64,000 nucleotides of DNA from Anaerolineae bacterium (GCA_025055255.1 JANWYI010000003.1:59995-123994), one strand, 5' to 3'; positions 27,805 to 36,727 are shown, counted from the first letter of the stretch. The notes: generated by a model not told the origin, from the letters alone. Numbers and translations are program-made.

Positions 27805-28199
27805 AGCAAACGCAGGACGCCGCCAGTCGGCGTCGGCGTCTCAGCGCTATTAGCAGGTCTACCCAGCAAAGTGAGCGCTTGACTCAACTCGCGCGCATCG
27901 AGCCAGACGCCGTTGCAAGTTAGACAGCGGTCAATTTTCAGGTGCGCGTAGTTCGGGAACTCAACTTGCTGTAATGGCGTGTGATCGCGCGGACACAGAC
28001 GGCTGCTCTCGCTTATCAGGCGCTCAATAGGCGTGCCTTCGCGCAAGATCGCGTCCACTTCCTCAGCAGGTCGCTTAGCGAGCAGCGCCAACTCGCCGCT
28101 ATCTAGCCAGTGACCGCCACTGCGCGGACAATGGTCAATGTGCACGCCCTCGATCATCATGCCGACCATCTCAACATCAGGATAAACAGGTGAACGCAT
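27780..28199 (-). CDS. Small zinc-binding protein, zf-TFIIB type
   Basis: 139 aa. Two Cys-rich knuckles: HCPRSGGHWLDSGEL (about 24-38) and RCLTCNGVWLDARELS (about 90-105), plus a CPRD motif, as in the bacterial zf-TFIIB family (CP.C.G.WLD.GEL). The first knuckle has Ser in place of a Cys. Function of the family is unknown. ATG 28199 has GGGAGAG 5 nt upstream. Its 3' end overlaps the convergent glycosidase gene by 25 bp. Confidence 0.85.
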   Translation of the reverse strand: MRSPVYPDVEMVGMMIEGVHIDHCPRSGGHWLDSGELALLAKRPAEEVDAILREGTPIERLISESSRLCPRDHTPLQQVEFPNYAHLKIDRCLTCNGVWLDARELSQALTLLGRPANSAETPTPTGGVLRLLQRLLGLG

Positions 28200-28297
28200 G
28201 TGCTCTCCCTTTCGTCCCTGCAAGCTAATTGTGACGATCTCTGCTTGTGTTAGGCAAGCGCACTTCCTTAACGATCTACACTGATTGTGAGAGAACT

Positions 28298-28303
28298 ATT
28301 ATA
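28298..28303 (-). promoter_or_regulatory. -10 box for the zf-TFIIB gene
   Basis: Minus-strand TATAAT (ACTTATAATAG), giving a leader of about 92 nt to ATG 28199. Confidence 0.45.
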
Positions 28304-28327
28304 AGTGCCACTTGCCTTGTCGCCCTA

Positions 28328-28354
28328 AACTGACTACTCTTCTTGGAGTCAGTT
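28328..28354 (+). other. Leader dyad upstream of the STAS-like gene
   Basis: Perfect 8-bp inverted repeat AACTGACT / AGTCAGTT with an 11-nt loop, followed by GAAATTTT, ending 22 bp before ATG 28377. It could be an operator or an attenuator hairpin; nothing decides which. Confidence 0.4.
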
Positions 28355-28376
28355 GAAATTTTGGAGAAAATGCACC

Positions 28377-28805
28377 ATGTCCACTATCACTTTAATTGAT
28401 AATCAATATGTCACGCTCTGGTTTCATGAGGACACAGGCATTGTACATCATGTCTATCGGCGCGGCATCGGCGGTGACTATCTGAAGCAGGCGCTCATGC
28501 GTGGCGCAGACTACTTGGTCGAACGCAAAGCCTTCAAGTGGCTCTCGGACAACCGCGATATTGACGGCGTGACTGATGAAGAGGCACAGTGGATTGATAC
28601 GGTCTGGCTGCCGCGCGCAATGGCTGCCGGCTGGAGATACTGGGCGCTCGTCGTGCCTGAGTCAGTCATGGGACGCATGAACATGATTCAGTTCATCGAA
28701 TCGTTCGCCAGTCGCGGCGTGATGGTGCGCGTTTTTACTGATCCTAACAAGGCAATGGAGTGGCTGATCAACGCTGACAAGCAGACGCAAACTCAGAGCG
28801 CTTAA
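28377..28805 (+). CDS. STAS/SEC14-like small protein
   Basis: 142 aa soluble protein. The core KWLSDNRDIDGVTDEEAQWIDTVWLPRAMAAGWRYWALVVPE and FASRGVMVRVFTDPNKAMEWL resemble the SpoIIAA-like STAS proteins of Bacteroidota and Chloroflexota (alternating beta/alpha, ~130 aa). Function unknown in those proteins. ATG 28377 has GGAG 11 nt upstream; the frame extends to 28353 but would include the leader dyad. Monocistronic by position. Confidence 0.72.
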   Translation: MSTITLIDNQYVTLWFHEDTGIVHHVYRRGIGGDYLKQALMRGADYLVERKAFKWLSDNRDIDGVTDEEAQWIDTVWLPRAMAAGWRYWALVVPESVMGRMNMIQFIESFASRGVMVRVFTDPNKAMEWLINADKQTQTQSA

Positions 28806-28807
28806 AC

Positions 28808-28837
28808 GTATTGCCCAGTGGACGAACTGGGCGATAC
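28808..28837. terminator. Hairpin between convergent genes
   Basis: 12-bp stem GTATTGCCCAGT / ACTGGGCGATAC with one G-U pair and a 6-nt loop, located between the stops at 28805 (+) and 28845 (-). No long T-run on either side; may serve both genes. Confidence 0.6.
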
Positions 28838-28844
28838 CTTACGC

Positions 28845-30086
28845 TCAGCGACCGAAGGTGAACGGCGTCGCCGTGCCGATCAGGAAGAACAGCACAATCG
28901 TGGCATAGCCAAGCAGCTTACGCTTAGTGTCCAATGGCGTGATGTCATCGCCGGGCGGCGGATGACGCAAGCCTGTCAGGAAGGCGAGCAGCGCGAAGAA
29001 GAGCAGGCTTGGGAAGATCGTCAGCCCCAGAAAGATCATTCCAACAAAGGTGATGACGGCAATTGTCCAAGACGCCTCGCCAAAAAGCGTGTACATCACG
29101 TGACCGCCGTCTAGCTGACCGATAGGCAGTAAGTTCAACACGGTCAGCAACATGCCAAACCATGCTGCGAAGGCAATCGGTTGACGCGCCACGAAGACAG
29201 CGAGTGACGAGATGTTGCGTCCGCCATAGGTCTGCAGCAGGTCTGGACGCAAAACATCGCCCAAGCCTTGCAATAGAATTGGCATGCCGATGCGTTCGTT
29301 ACCGACGCCTTGTAAGAGCAGGATGTTCACGCCGCTTGGCGGCAAGAACAAGCCGATGATGTAAGCGATCAGCGCCACGACAAAGCCTGCTAACGGTCCG
29401 CTGATGCCGACATCAAAGAGCGCCTTGCGATTGTTGAGCGGACTCTTGATGAAGATTACAGCGCCTAGCGTGCCGAGCAGGAAAAAAGGAAAAGGGATGA
29501 AATACGGCAGCGTCACGTCCACTTTGTGACGGCGTGCCGCGAAATAGTGTCCCATCTCATGCACGCCTAAAATCAGCAAGAGCGTGAGCGCGAATGGAGC
29601 GCCTGCTTGGATGACGTTGCCGATGCTGCTCAAGTCGCCACGCTGCAATGCGCGCATGTTGAGCGTTGTGCCTTGAAACTGCGCGCCGCTGAGCGTCGCT
29701 GTGATGATGGTCAGCAGCAGGAGCAACACATGCAGCCAGCGCGGAGAGTTGATCTGGCGCGGCTGAATGACGCCTTCCACCAGAATCACCATGTCTATTT
29801 TGTCTTTGCGGCGCAGCAATGGCGTGTAGCCGAGTGCTTTGTAGCGCTTCAGCAAGATCGGATAAGTTGGCTCGGAATCAGCCAACAGTTTGCCTTGAAA
29901 GACAATTGCATGCGCCATGCTGCCGTTCGGCGTCGGATGCTCTTGATAGTCAACGCTGTAGATGAAAAAGACATCCTCAAGGGCAGCTATCAGGCGCTGG
30001 AGCGTGTCTTCAGCGGTCTGCACTGCTGAAAGTCTTGGGCGCGCAGCGAACAGGTCAGCCTCGCCCATCAGTTCGGGTAATGCCAT
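28845..30086 (-). CDS. Site-2-type intramembrane zinc metalloprotease (M50)
   Basis: 413 aa. Cytoplasmic N-terminal domain of ~115 residues, then six to eight transmembrane helices. Zinc motif HEMGH (176-180) in a helix and NLLPIGQLDGGH near 325, with the third-ligand Asp. FFLLGTLGAVIFIKSP and ISGPLAGF are typical of the EcfE/FtsH-associated S2P-like group. Such proteases cleave membrane-bound substrates such as anti-sigma factors; no partner is adjacent. Confidence 0.92.
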   Translation of the reverse strand: MALPELMGEADLFAARPRLSAVQTAEDTLQRLIAALEDVFFIYSVDYQEHPTPNGSMAHAIVFQGKLLADSEPTYPILLKRYKALGYTPLLRRKDKIDMVILVEGVIQPRQINSPRWLHVLLLLLTIITATLSGAQFQGTTLNMRALQRGDLSSIGNVIQAGAPFALTLLLILGVHEMGHYFAARRHKVDVTLPYFIPFPFFLLGTLGAVIFIKSPLNNRKALFDVGISGPLAGFVVALIAYIIGLFLPPSGVNILLLQGVGNERIGMPILLQGLGDVLRPDLLQTYGGRNISSLAVFVARQPIAFAAWFGMLLTVLNLLPIGQLDGGHVMYTLFGEASWTIAVITFVGMIFLGLTIFPSLLFFALLAFLTGLRHPPPGDDITPLDTKRKLLGYATIVLFFLIGTATPFTFGR

Positions 30087-30167
30087 ATTAACTTCACACC
30101 ATTGCTACTAAACTTCGTCGCCTGAGCTGAGCAGTTTGCGGTTTGCCTTGTCCTGCGTCCTAACGCC

Positions 30168-30605
30168 TCACTGTGCGCCTTCTGACTGTTGACGCAGCGC
30201 CTCAAACTCGCGGCGCAGCGCCTCTGGTGCTGGCAATGGGCGCATCGTTGTGAAATCTACAAAGACGCCGTGCTGAACCGCTGTGGTCGTTACCTCACCA
30301 TTCCGCGTGAACTCAGCCGCGACTGTAAAGCGTGCGCGTCCTAGCTCAGCAAGCCACAAGTGCCCGATCACAGGATCAAACATGCGCAGCGGACGCTTAT
30401 ACTCAATATGTGTGGCGACCAGCACAGGTCCTTGATTGCGTTCAACCATTGGCTGCAGCGGCATGAAGCGCTCTAACCACATCAGACGCATATCTTCCAG
30501 CCAGCGCAAGTAGACAATGTTGCTGACAATGCCTGCGAAGTCAATGTCATAAGTGCGGATGACAATCGGCATGCTGATCTCAAAGGCGCGTGGCGCTGTG
30601 GACAT
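30168..30605 (-). CDS. Acyl-CoA thioesterase, 4HBT (hotdog) family
   Basis: 145 aa hotdog protein. N-terminal IRTYDIDFAGIVSNIVYLRWLED contains the catalytic Asp of 4-hydroxybenzoyl-CoA thioesterase-like enzymes (consensus Y-x-D-x-D-x-G-x-V-x-x-x-x-Y). The rest (IEYKRPLRMFDPV, FTRNGEVTTTAVQHGVFVD) matches the fold. Hydrolyses an acyl-CoA; the substrate is unknown. It ends 82 bp before the start of the M50 gene on the same strand. Confidence 0.88.
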   Translation of the reverse strand: MSTAPRAFEISMPIVIRTYDIDFAGIVSNIVYLRWLEDMRLMWLERFMPLQPMVERNQGPVLVATHIEYKRPLRMFDPVIGHLWLAELGRARFTVAAEFTRNGEVTTTAVQHGVFVDFTTMRPLPAPEALRREFEALRQQSEGAQ

Positions 30606-30640
30606 GCGGATGACTTCTCCTGTTTTTCAAACGGTTGCGT

Positions 30641-33600
30641 TCAATCTGCAAGCGGCAAACTGACAATCATGGTCGTGCCGACGCCGAGTTGACTGCGCGC
30701 CTCAATGCTGCCGCCATGTGACTGCACAATCTCTCGCGCAATGGTCAGTCCTAGACCAGTGCCGCGCTGTGTGCCGAGATTGGCGCGGAAAAACGGCTCA
30801 AAAATGCGCTTGAGCGACTCTGAGTCTATGCCGATGCCGTTGTCTTCCACCTCAACAACCGCGCTCGACTCGTCCTGCCGCAAGCTGACGCGCACGTTGC
30901 CGCCTGTCTCGGTATAGTTTAGCGCATTGACCAACAAATTGGTGAAGACTTGCGTCAAACGCTCAGCATCAGCTAAGACAAACACGCCATCTGGAGGCAG
31001 ACTGCTTGTCAGCTGTACTCGCTTATGTTCGAAGTGCGGAAGCTGCACGTGGATGACATTTTCTAGCAGCTCAGCCAAGCACAGGCGCTCACGGCGCAAC
31101 ACGATCATGCCGCGCTCAAAGCGCGTCACGTCTAGTAGGTCTTCCACGAGCATTTGCATTCGGCGCGTCACCTGCTCTAGCACGCTCATGTGCGTTTCAG
31201 CCGCCTCAGGTTGACGGCGCAACAAGTAAAGCCGCATCTTCAAGTTTGTGAGCGGCGTGCGCAGCTCATGCGCAGCATTGGCGATGAAGCGATCTTTCTG
31301 CTCTTGTAGCGCTTTTTCCTTGCTGATATCGCGCACTAGGACGACCGTGCCGACTAGCTTGCCACGTGCGCCTAGTATCCTACTGGCAGCTACGTAAGCG
31401 TCAAACGAGCTGCCATCTCTGCGCCGATAGCGGAATTCACCATGCCAAGAGCCATCGCGCTCCAAGATTTGCCCAAGTTCCTCCAGAGATGGTGCACCTT
31501 CAGGCACAGGGAAGTTGGCTGCGATGTCGAGCAACGCTTGACCGACAAACTCCGTCTCACTATAACCGAAGATGCGATGAAAGGAAGGATTGACATAGGT
31601 AGCACGCCATGTATCGCGCAGCTCAAAGAAGATCACACCTTCTTCCATTGAGTCCAGAATAGTGCGCAGCCGTGCGCGCTCAATCTCAAGCTCAGCGGTG
31701 CGCTGACGCACATGGCGCTCAAGGTCTTTGGCGTTGCGCTGAATGGTCTCATAAAGATTGGCGTTTTGAATAGCAATGGCGGCGTAGCCTGCTAACGCTT
31801 TGAGACGTTCAGCGTGCTCCAGCGTGAAATAGTTGGGCGTCGCGCTATCGAAGTTCATGACGCCGATAACATGACCTTCCAGCTCAATCGGCAAGCCCAG
31901 ATATGATTTAACCCATTCTGTGCCTTCAATCGGTATCCATGACGGCTCAACGGCTGTGTCAGGGATAAGACTACAGTTAGACGCTTGTTTCAAGCGCACC
32001 CAGTGCGCCTGCAAGTCCAAGCGCGCGACGATCTCTTGCCAACGTCTGGGCGTCAAGTCCGCAGAGCGTCCGCGCGCTACGCTTGCTACAACACTGTTAT
32101 GGCTGAGAAGGACTACTGAGCTGCCATCGCTCGGCACCAGACGCTCAGCGTATTCAAGGATCGTCTCGAGCACGCGCTCTAGCTGCAGTGAGCTGGTCAG
32201 CTTGAGCGATGCTTCGGCGAGCGTGCGCAAAAGCATGGCTTGGCGCTGCTCAGCCTCTTGAGCGCGTTGACGCTCAGTCACGTCAATGATCATGCCGATG
32301 CCGCCAACGACCACGCCCGCTTCATCGCGCAGCGGCATCAGGCGAATCTCTAGAGTAGCCTCTTCACTCGGTTTGAAAACGAAGCGGCGCGTCTCACCTT
32401 GCAGCACAGCTCGCAGATGTTCGCCGATGTAGATATCGCCAAACGCGCTCTGACTGACTAATTCACGTAAGCGTGGAAAGTGCCTATCCAGAAGCGCGCC
32501 TTCTAAGAAATCTATTACGCCGTTCGTGTCAAAAGTGAACAAAATAAGCGGCGCGCTGTTGATCACAAAGCGCAAGCGTGCCTCGCTTTGACGCAACGCA
32601 CGGTTGATCTCAGCGCGGCGCAGCGCACTGGCAAAGACATCAGCGGCAATTGAGAGCAGAGCAGCATCTTCGTACTGCCAAGGGCGCGTTTGGCTGATGG
32701 CTACGAAGGTTAAAGAGCCGCGTAGCTCTCCGCGATAGCGCATGGCAATTGCCATCAAGGTGCGCACACCGCGTGCTATCATAAAAGGACGCTCAGGTTG
32801 TTCAACTGGCAGTTGTTCAGTATCTGGGATGAGCAGAATATCCTGCTCTTGAAAGATTCTCGTGTAAAAGCGGTACGGCACTTCAGGGTCAATGCTTGGG
32901 TAACGCCCGACAACATGGCTGGCTTCCCAGATGTGCGTGATAGCACACTCTGAAGGCGTTCGACTTAGGTCTGTTAGCAAGACGCGCTCAGCGCCAATAA
33001 AATCGCCCAAAAGTGCCAGCGCCTCACTAATGCGCGCGTCCACTTCAGCTGTTGGCAGGCTGACAAACTGTGCTGAGATGGTCGCTAGCAGGCTTTCAAG
33101 GGCGAAGCGATAGTGCAGACGGCGCTCGGCAAGGCTGCGCTCGGTCACGTCGCGGAGCGTAGCGAGGTAGGCAGGGCGACCTTCCCACTCAGTCATCACA
33201 AGGCGCATTTCTGCCACACATTCGCGCCCATCAGCTCTGAACAGGTCAACTTCTGCTATGTGACCGAGCGCAAGTGGAAAGTCAAAGGGCATGCCGACTA
33301 AGTCATCGCGTCCGAAGAGCGCTGCAGCTGCAGGATTGGCAAAGCGGATGACGCCGTCTTGATCGATCACTAACATACCGTCTGCATTGCGGTTGATCAG
33401 GCTATCAAGCAGGCGGCTGCGGTCTGAGAAAGCCTGTAGGTTGCGCTCAAGGTCGTGGCGCTGTCGGCGTTGACGAGTGAGAAACTGCACCAGTTGGCGC
33501 AGCATGTACGGCTCAGTTTGCGTGTAATCGAAGACTAGGACGTGAGAATTCTCAATAAGTTGCTCTGCTGTAGTGCGCTCTTCCGCATTGACCAAGAGGA

Positions 33601-33841
33601 TGATCGGCACATCAGGCAAATGGTCTTGAAAGTGACCTGTGAGCTTTTTACAACAGTGCTGTAGTGCGCCATATTTCAGCAGGATCACATCGTAGGCGAG
33701 GATGTAAAGACTAGGTGCCTCTTCATCGGCTTGGACGAGGTACGTTAGCGGCTCAGGCAGCGCAGCAGCTTGTAGGACGGCGTGGATCGTAGCCAGATCA
33801 TCGCTTGGAGTAGCCACAAGGAGCAGTTTGTAGGCGTCCAC
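30641..33841 (-). CDS. Large soluble PAS/GAF hybrid sensor histidine kinase with pseudo-receiver
   Basis: 1066 aa, no transmembrane helix. Order: pseudo-receiver about 1-125 (Lys56 stands where the phospho-accepting Asp should be, in YDVILLKYG); PAS about 145-235; GAF about 250-415; PAS about 420-535; GAF about 550-700; coiled coil; PAS about 720-845; HisKA with AAHELRTPL (H858); HATPase with NALNYTETGG, DNGIGI and GTGLGL. It should sense intracellular small molecules or redox and phosphorylate a separate regulator. GTG start at 33841 with AAAGGA upstream. A kaiB gene lies 413 bp upstream on the same strand. No response regulator is adjacent. Confidence 0.93.
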   Translation of the reverse strand: MDAYKLLLVATPSDDLATIHAVLQAAALPEPLTYLVQADEEAPSLYILAYDVILLKYGALQHCCKKLTGHFQDHLPDVPIILLVNAEERTTAEQLIENSHVLVFDYTQTEPYMLRQLVQFLTRQRRQRHDLERNLQAFSDRSRLLDSLINRNADGMLVIDQDGVIRFANPAAAALFGRDDLVGMPFDFPLALGHIAEVDLFRADGRECVAEMRLVMTEWEGRPAYLATLRDVTERSLAERRLHYRFALESLLATISAQFVSLPTAEVDARISEALALLGDFIGAERVLLTDLSRTPSECAITHIWEASHVVGRYPSIDPEVPYRFYTRIFQEQDILLIPDTEQLPVEQPERPFMIARGVRTLMAIAMRYRGELRGSLTFVAISQTRPWQYEDAALLSIAADVFASALRRAEINRALRQSEARLRFVINSAPLILFTFDTNGVIDFLEGALLDRHFPRLRELVSQSAFGDIYIGEHLRAVLQGETRRFVFKPSEEATLEIRLMPLRDEAGVVVGGIGMIIDVTERQRAQEAEQRQAMLLRTLAEASLKLTSSLQLERVLETILEYAERLVPSDGSSVVLLSHNSVVASVARGRSADLTPRRWQEIVARLDLQAHWVRLKQASNCSLIPDTAVEPSWIPIEGTEWVKSYLGLPIELEGHVIGVMNFDSATPNYFTLEHAERLKALAGYAAIAIQNANLYETIQRNAKDLERHVRQRTAELEIERARLRTILDSMEEGVIFFELRDTWRATYVNPSFHRIFGYSETEFVGQALLDIAANFPVPEGAPSLEELGQILERDGSWHGEFRYRRRDGSSFDAYVAASRILGARGKLVGTVVLVRDISKEKALQEQKDRFIANAAHELRTPLTNLKMRLYLLRRQPEAAETHMSVLEQVTRRMQMLVEDLLDVTRFERGMIVLRRERLCLAELLENVIHVQLPHFEHKRVQLTSSLPPDGVFVLADAERLTQVFTNLLVNALNYTETGGNVRVSLRQDESSAVVEVEDNGIGIDSESLKRIFEPFFRANLGTQRGTGLGLTIAREIVQSHGGSIEARSQLGVGTTMIVSLPLAD

Positions 33842-34254
33842 AGTGCAACATCCTTTGCAGCGCTGTGCGCAGCTGATATTTTTACGTCATCTACTTTGGG
33901 CAAAGCTGCCCAGCATCCAGTTCAATGCACTATTCGGTCACTTGCGTAAGACAGTGTAAGCAAAGCTCTATAAGTATTTTTGTGCGAGCCGCCAAAGGCT
34001 CATAACAGTTAGGTATAACTCTGACATAAAACGCTGTACTGCTCTTAACAATGAAAGCTTCAAGAAAGCAACAAAAGCCAAAAGCTCTTTACGAAGCGCA
34101 CATTGTATTTTTCTCCTGCGCCTAGAACTGCTCACGCTGATGTCACAGTACAGTGTGCGTTAGCAAGAACACTGAGCCTGTGAGCATCTAGCAGCCAAAA
34201 GAGTCGATTCGGCGATTCGTTCTTGCCCAAGTTTATTATGCACTCAACATTTAT
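33842..34254. other. 413-bp gene-free, relatively AT-rich gap between kaiB and the sensor kinase
   Basis: No credible ORF on either strand. On the minus strand (kinase sense) there is a hairpin GAGCC-6 nt-GGCTC (about 33988-34003) followed by GCACAAAAA, and GGGCAGCTTTGCCC (33897-33914 region). TTGTTA-17-TATGTC is a possible kinase promoter. It looks like a long 5' leader or separate control region. I recognise no riboswitch class. Confidence 0.4.
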
Positions 34255-34551
34255 TCAAGCCTCGTTTTCTTCAGCATGCTTCGAAGGCGATGTGAGATCG
34301 AGGGCTTCTAGGACACGCTCAGCGTCTGAAAGATCGCCAACGAGTCTGCGGCGCGGCAAAGGCGACTCGCGCACAAGCGTCGGCGTAGCGAGGATTTGTT
34401 CCTCTTCCGCCAAGTGCGGATGCTCCAGAATATCTATGACTGTAATTTCGTAGTTGCCTGCCAAGTGCTGATTGCAAAGGTTGTATAGATTGTAGATGGC
34501 GCGCTCCGTCCGCGCCGTTTGCCCTGCAACATATAGCTTCAGTACGTACAT
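34255..34551 (-). CDS. kaiB: KaiB-family clock/thioredoxin-fold protein
   Basis: 98 aa, the normal KaiB length. MYVLKLYVAGQTARTERAIYNL, ITVIDILEHPHLAEEEQILATPTL and GDLSDAERVLEALDL match KaiB throughout. In cyanobacteria KaiB binds phosphorylated KaiC and displaces the SasA kinase. No kaiA or kaiC lies in the window; the next gene downstream is a large histidine kinase. The open frame runs back to 34749, but ATG 34551 gives the canonical N-terminus. The acidic tail SPSKHAEENEA is extra. Confidence 0.95.
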   Translation of the reverse strand: MYVLKLYVAGQTARTERAIYNLYNLCNQHLAGNYEITVIDILEHPHLAEEEQILATPTLVRESPLPRRRLVGDLSDAERVLEALDLTSPSKHAEENEA

Positions 34552-34892
34552 AGGCTTTTCTTTCACGAGGCAACGCGATAACTTTCTATGAAGACTAAAC
34601 GCTCTAAAGCTCTTCGGCATGCTACTGCTGCAATAGGCAGTAAAATCAATATGACAATGGATATATGCAATGCGTTGAATTATGACATTAATATACAGTC
34701 TGTACAGTGTCTGCTGACAAGTAGGGCTATTTGCGCTGAAGGCAGTCATACAAGGTGGTACGTTGAGGGGTAACCGTGCGAATGACCACGTATTGGAGTC
34801 GGGCTTGTCGGCACTTTGGGTAAGGTTCTGCTAAGGTGCCTGGCTCTTTTTAGTGATTATCGCACGGTTTCTGCGGAACTAGCTGCTAAAAT
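34552..34892. other. 341-bp gene-free gap upstream of kaiB
   Basis: The half next to kaiB is AT-rich (ATGGATATATGCAATG, GACATTAATATACAG) and probably carries the kaiB promoter, though no clear -35/-10 pair can be chosen. An 8-bp palindrome CTGTACAG lies near 34697. The other half holds a large inverted-repeat structure (34772-34869). The 61-codon ORF at 34588-34773 has no coding features I trust. Confidence 0.4.
34772..34869. other. Candidate structured RNA element
   Basis: A perfect 10-bp inverted repeat (AACCGTGCGA 34772-34781 / TCGCACGGTT 34860-34869) encloses 78 nt. Inside, on the plus strand, GACCA...TGG-TC can pair, and GAGTC / GGCTC flanks GGCACTT / AAGGTGCC, followed by TTTTT at 34848-34852. 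This is nested helices around a terminator-like hairpin. It is intergenic (between pepF 3' end and kaiB 5' end) and matches no RNA family I recognise (not SRP, 6S or THF type). Confidence 0.35.
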
Positions 34893-36629
34893 TTAGTAAA
34901 GATCGCTCAATTCCTCAATGGTTCGCTCAATCAACGCGACTGCCTCGCGCAAAGTTGCCGCGTCGAAGGCAAAGCGCGCGCCTGCCGTCTGATAGAGCTG
35001 CGGCAATGGTGCCGCGCCGCCAAGCGCTAGTGCCTTGCGGTAGCGCGCCACAGCAGCTCCCTGATCGCTCAGCGCGCCGCGCCAGACCTGTGCTGCGCCG
35101 AGCTGCGCCAAACCGTACTCCACATAGTAGAACGGATAGTGGAAAATGTGCAGCTTGCGATGCCAGCCCGTCTTTTTGAACTCATCCAGACCTGACCAAT
35201 CTACGCCCTGAATGAAGCGATCCCAGAGCGCCGACCACTGCGCGTCGCAGGCGGCAGGGTCTTTCGCAGTCTCAACGTTTGTGTAGACCCAGTGCTGGAA
35301 AGCGTCCACCACTGCCATATACGCCCAGAAGGTGATCATGTTTCGCAGATGCTCAAGGCGTGCGCGCGCGGCGTCGGCTGCGCTGTAGTAGCCGCCACGC
35401 TCAGCTTCTAGATACGGCGCAGCGAGCAGCTCCATGCTCATTGAGGCGACTTCAGCGAACTCAGTCGGCGCCTCGCGCTGCTGCATATACGGTAGCGGCG
35501 CGCTCTCGAAGGCGTGGAAGGCGTGACCTGCCTCGTGCAGCAGCGTCTGCACATCGTCATGCAAGCCGACCGCGTTCATGAAGATGAACGGTCGCTTGGC
35601 GACTGGAAACGTCCTGCAGTAGCCGCCAGGCGCCTTGTTCGGACGATTCGCCAAGTCAAGTAGTCCTTCACGGCGCATGATCGCAAAGTACTCGCCAAGC
35701 GTCGGATCAACGTTGCGGAAGATTGTCTCAGCGCGCGATTCAAGCTCGTCAATAGACTGATACGGTCTCAAAGCAGGGCGCGGCTGTGGATCAACGCTCA
35801 GCTGCATGGGATGCGTCGGATCAATGTTCATGTCCCATGGACGTAGCGTCTCTACGCCGAGCGTACAACGCTGTTGTTCGAGCAAGCGCACCATTGCTGG
35901 CACCACGACTTCCTCAATTGCTCTGTGAAAGCTCAGGCAGTCGTGCGGCGTGTAGTCAAAACGTCCCAATGCCTTCCAGCAATAGTCAAGGTAATTGCTG
36001 AAGCCTGCGTTCGCGGCAATCTGTTGACGGAGGTCTAGAAATTTGACCCAGAGCGCGTTGAGCGCCTCACGGTCTGCTAGGTAGCGCTCATGAGCGAGCC
36101 GCCACGCCTGTTCGCGCACAGCGCGGTCAGGATTTTGCGCCACCACCTGTAGCTGCGCTAGTGGCATTTCCTTGCCGTCCCAAGTCACGCTCTGCGCGCC
36201 GATAATCTTGTCGTATTCAGTAGCGAGCTTCCGCTCCTCGACAAAAAGCGGCAGATTCGCCTCGCGGAAAAGCTCCAGCTCTGCACGCATATGGCGCAGC
36301 GGCACCTCAAAGCCTTCGGGCTGTAAGCCGCTCTCGACCAGTTTGCGCTGCAGAATGTTGTTCGCCATCTGCAATGGCGGCAACATGCTCTCGACATAGC
36401 TCAGGTAGCGCTGCTGCGCTTCAGCGTCGGCTGTGTTCTGTGAGGCGGCAACGGCAAGGCGCGCAAAGACTTCCATGACCAAGTCGCCTAACTGTGTCCA
36501 GCCTTTCAGCCAGGTGCTGACGTTCTCAGCGGTCAACGTCATCTCGTTCAGCACCTGAAAATACGGCTGATAGCGTTCCATGCGCCAGTCCATTGCGTCT
36601 AGCGCGCTAGTTGGCAAGTTCTCAAACAT
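34893..36629 (-). CDS. pepF: M3 family oligoendopeptidase F
   Basis: Cytoplasmic zinc peptidase that cuts short peptides. 578 aa. LLHEAGHAFH contains HEAGH (365-369), with the third ligand Glu in APTEFAEVASMSMEL; C-terminal HIFHYPFYYVEYGLAQLGA has the conserved His/Tyr substrate-binding region. ATG has AAGGAG 8 nt upstream. Appears monocistronic. Confidence 0.95.
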   Translation of the reverse strand: MFENLPTSALDAMDWRMERYQPYFQVLNEMTLTAENVSTWLKGWTQLGDLVMEVFARLAVAASQNTADAEAQQRYLSYVESMLPPLQMANNILQRKLVESGLQPEGFEVPLRHMRAELELFREANLPLFVEERKLATEYDKIIGAQSVTWDGKEMPLAQLQVVAQNPDRAVREQAWRLAHERYLADREALNALWVKFLDLRQQIAANAGFSNYLDYCWKALGRFDYTPHDCLSFHRAIEEVVVPAMVRLLEQQRCTLGVETLRPWDMNIDPTHPMQLSVDPQPRPALRPYQSIDELESRAETIFRNVDPTLGEYFAIMRREGLLDLANRPNKAPGGYCRTFPVAKRPFIFMNAVGLHDDVQTLLHEAGHAFHAFESAPLPYMQQREAPTEFAEVASMSMELLAAPYLEAERGGYYSAADAARARLEHLRNMITFWAYMAVVDAFQHWVYTNVETAKDPAACDAQWSALWDRFIQGVDWSGLDEFKKTGWHRKLHIFHYPFYYVEYGLAQLGAAQVWRGALSDQGAAVARYRKALALGGAAPLPQLYQTAGARFAFDAATLREAVALIERTIEELSDLY

Positions 36630-36727
36630 TTTTTACTCCTTGTGCATAAGTTCGTAGACGGTATTGTGGCACACATCGCTAGAATTGAATAGGCTTTTAA
36701 GCTGAAGGTCAGAAGAAGAATGGCAGT

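Noticed and set aside
34552-34749. 66-residue N-terminal extension of KaiB
   Set aside because: Its composition is unlike a protein domain, and KaiB homologues begin at MYVLKLYVAG.
34588-34773. 61-codon plus-strand ORF in the kaiB-pepF gap
   Set aside because: No ribosome-binding site or recognisable motif; overlaps the probable kaiB control region.
34772-34869. Assignment of the inverted-repeat element to SRP RNA, 6S RNA or a THF riboswitch
   Set aside because: None of the conserved sequence blocks of those families is present on either strand.
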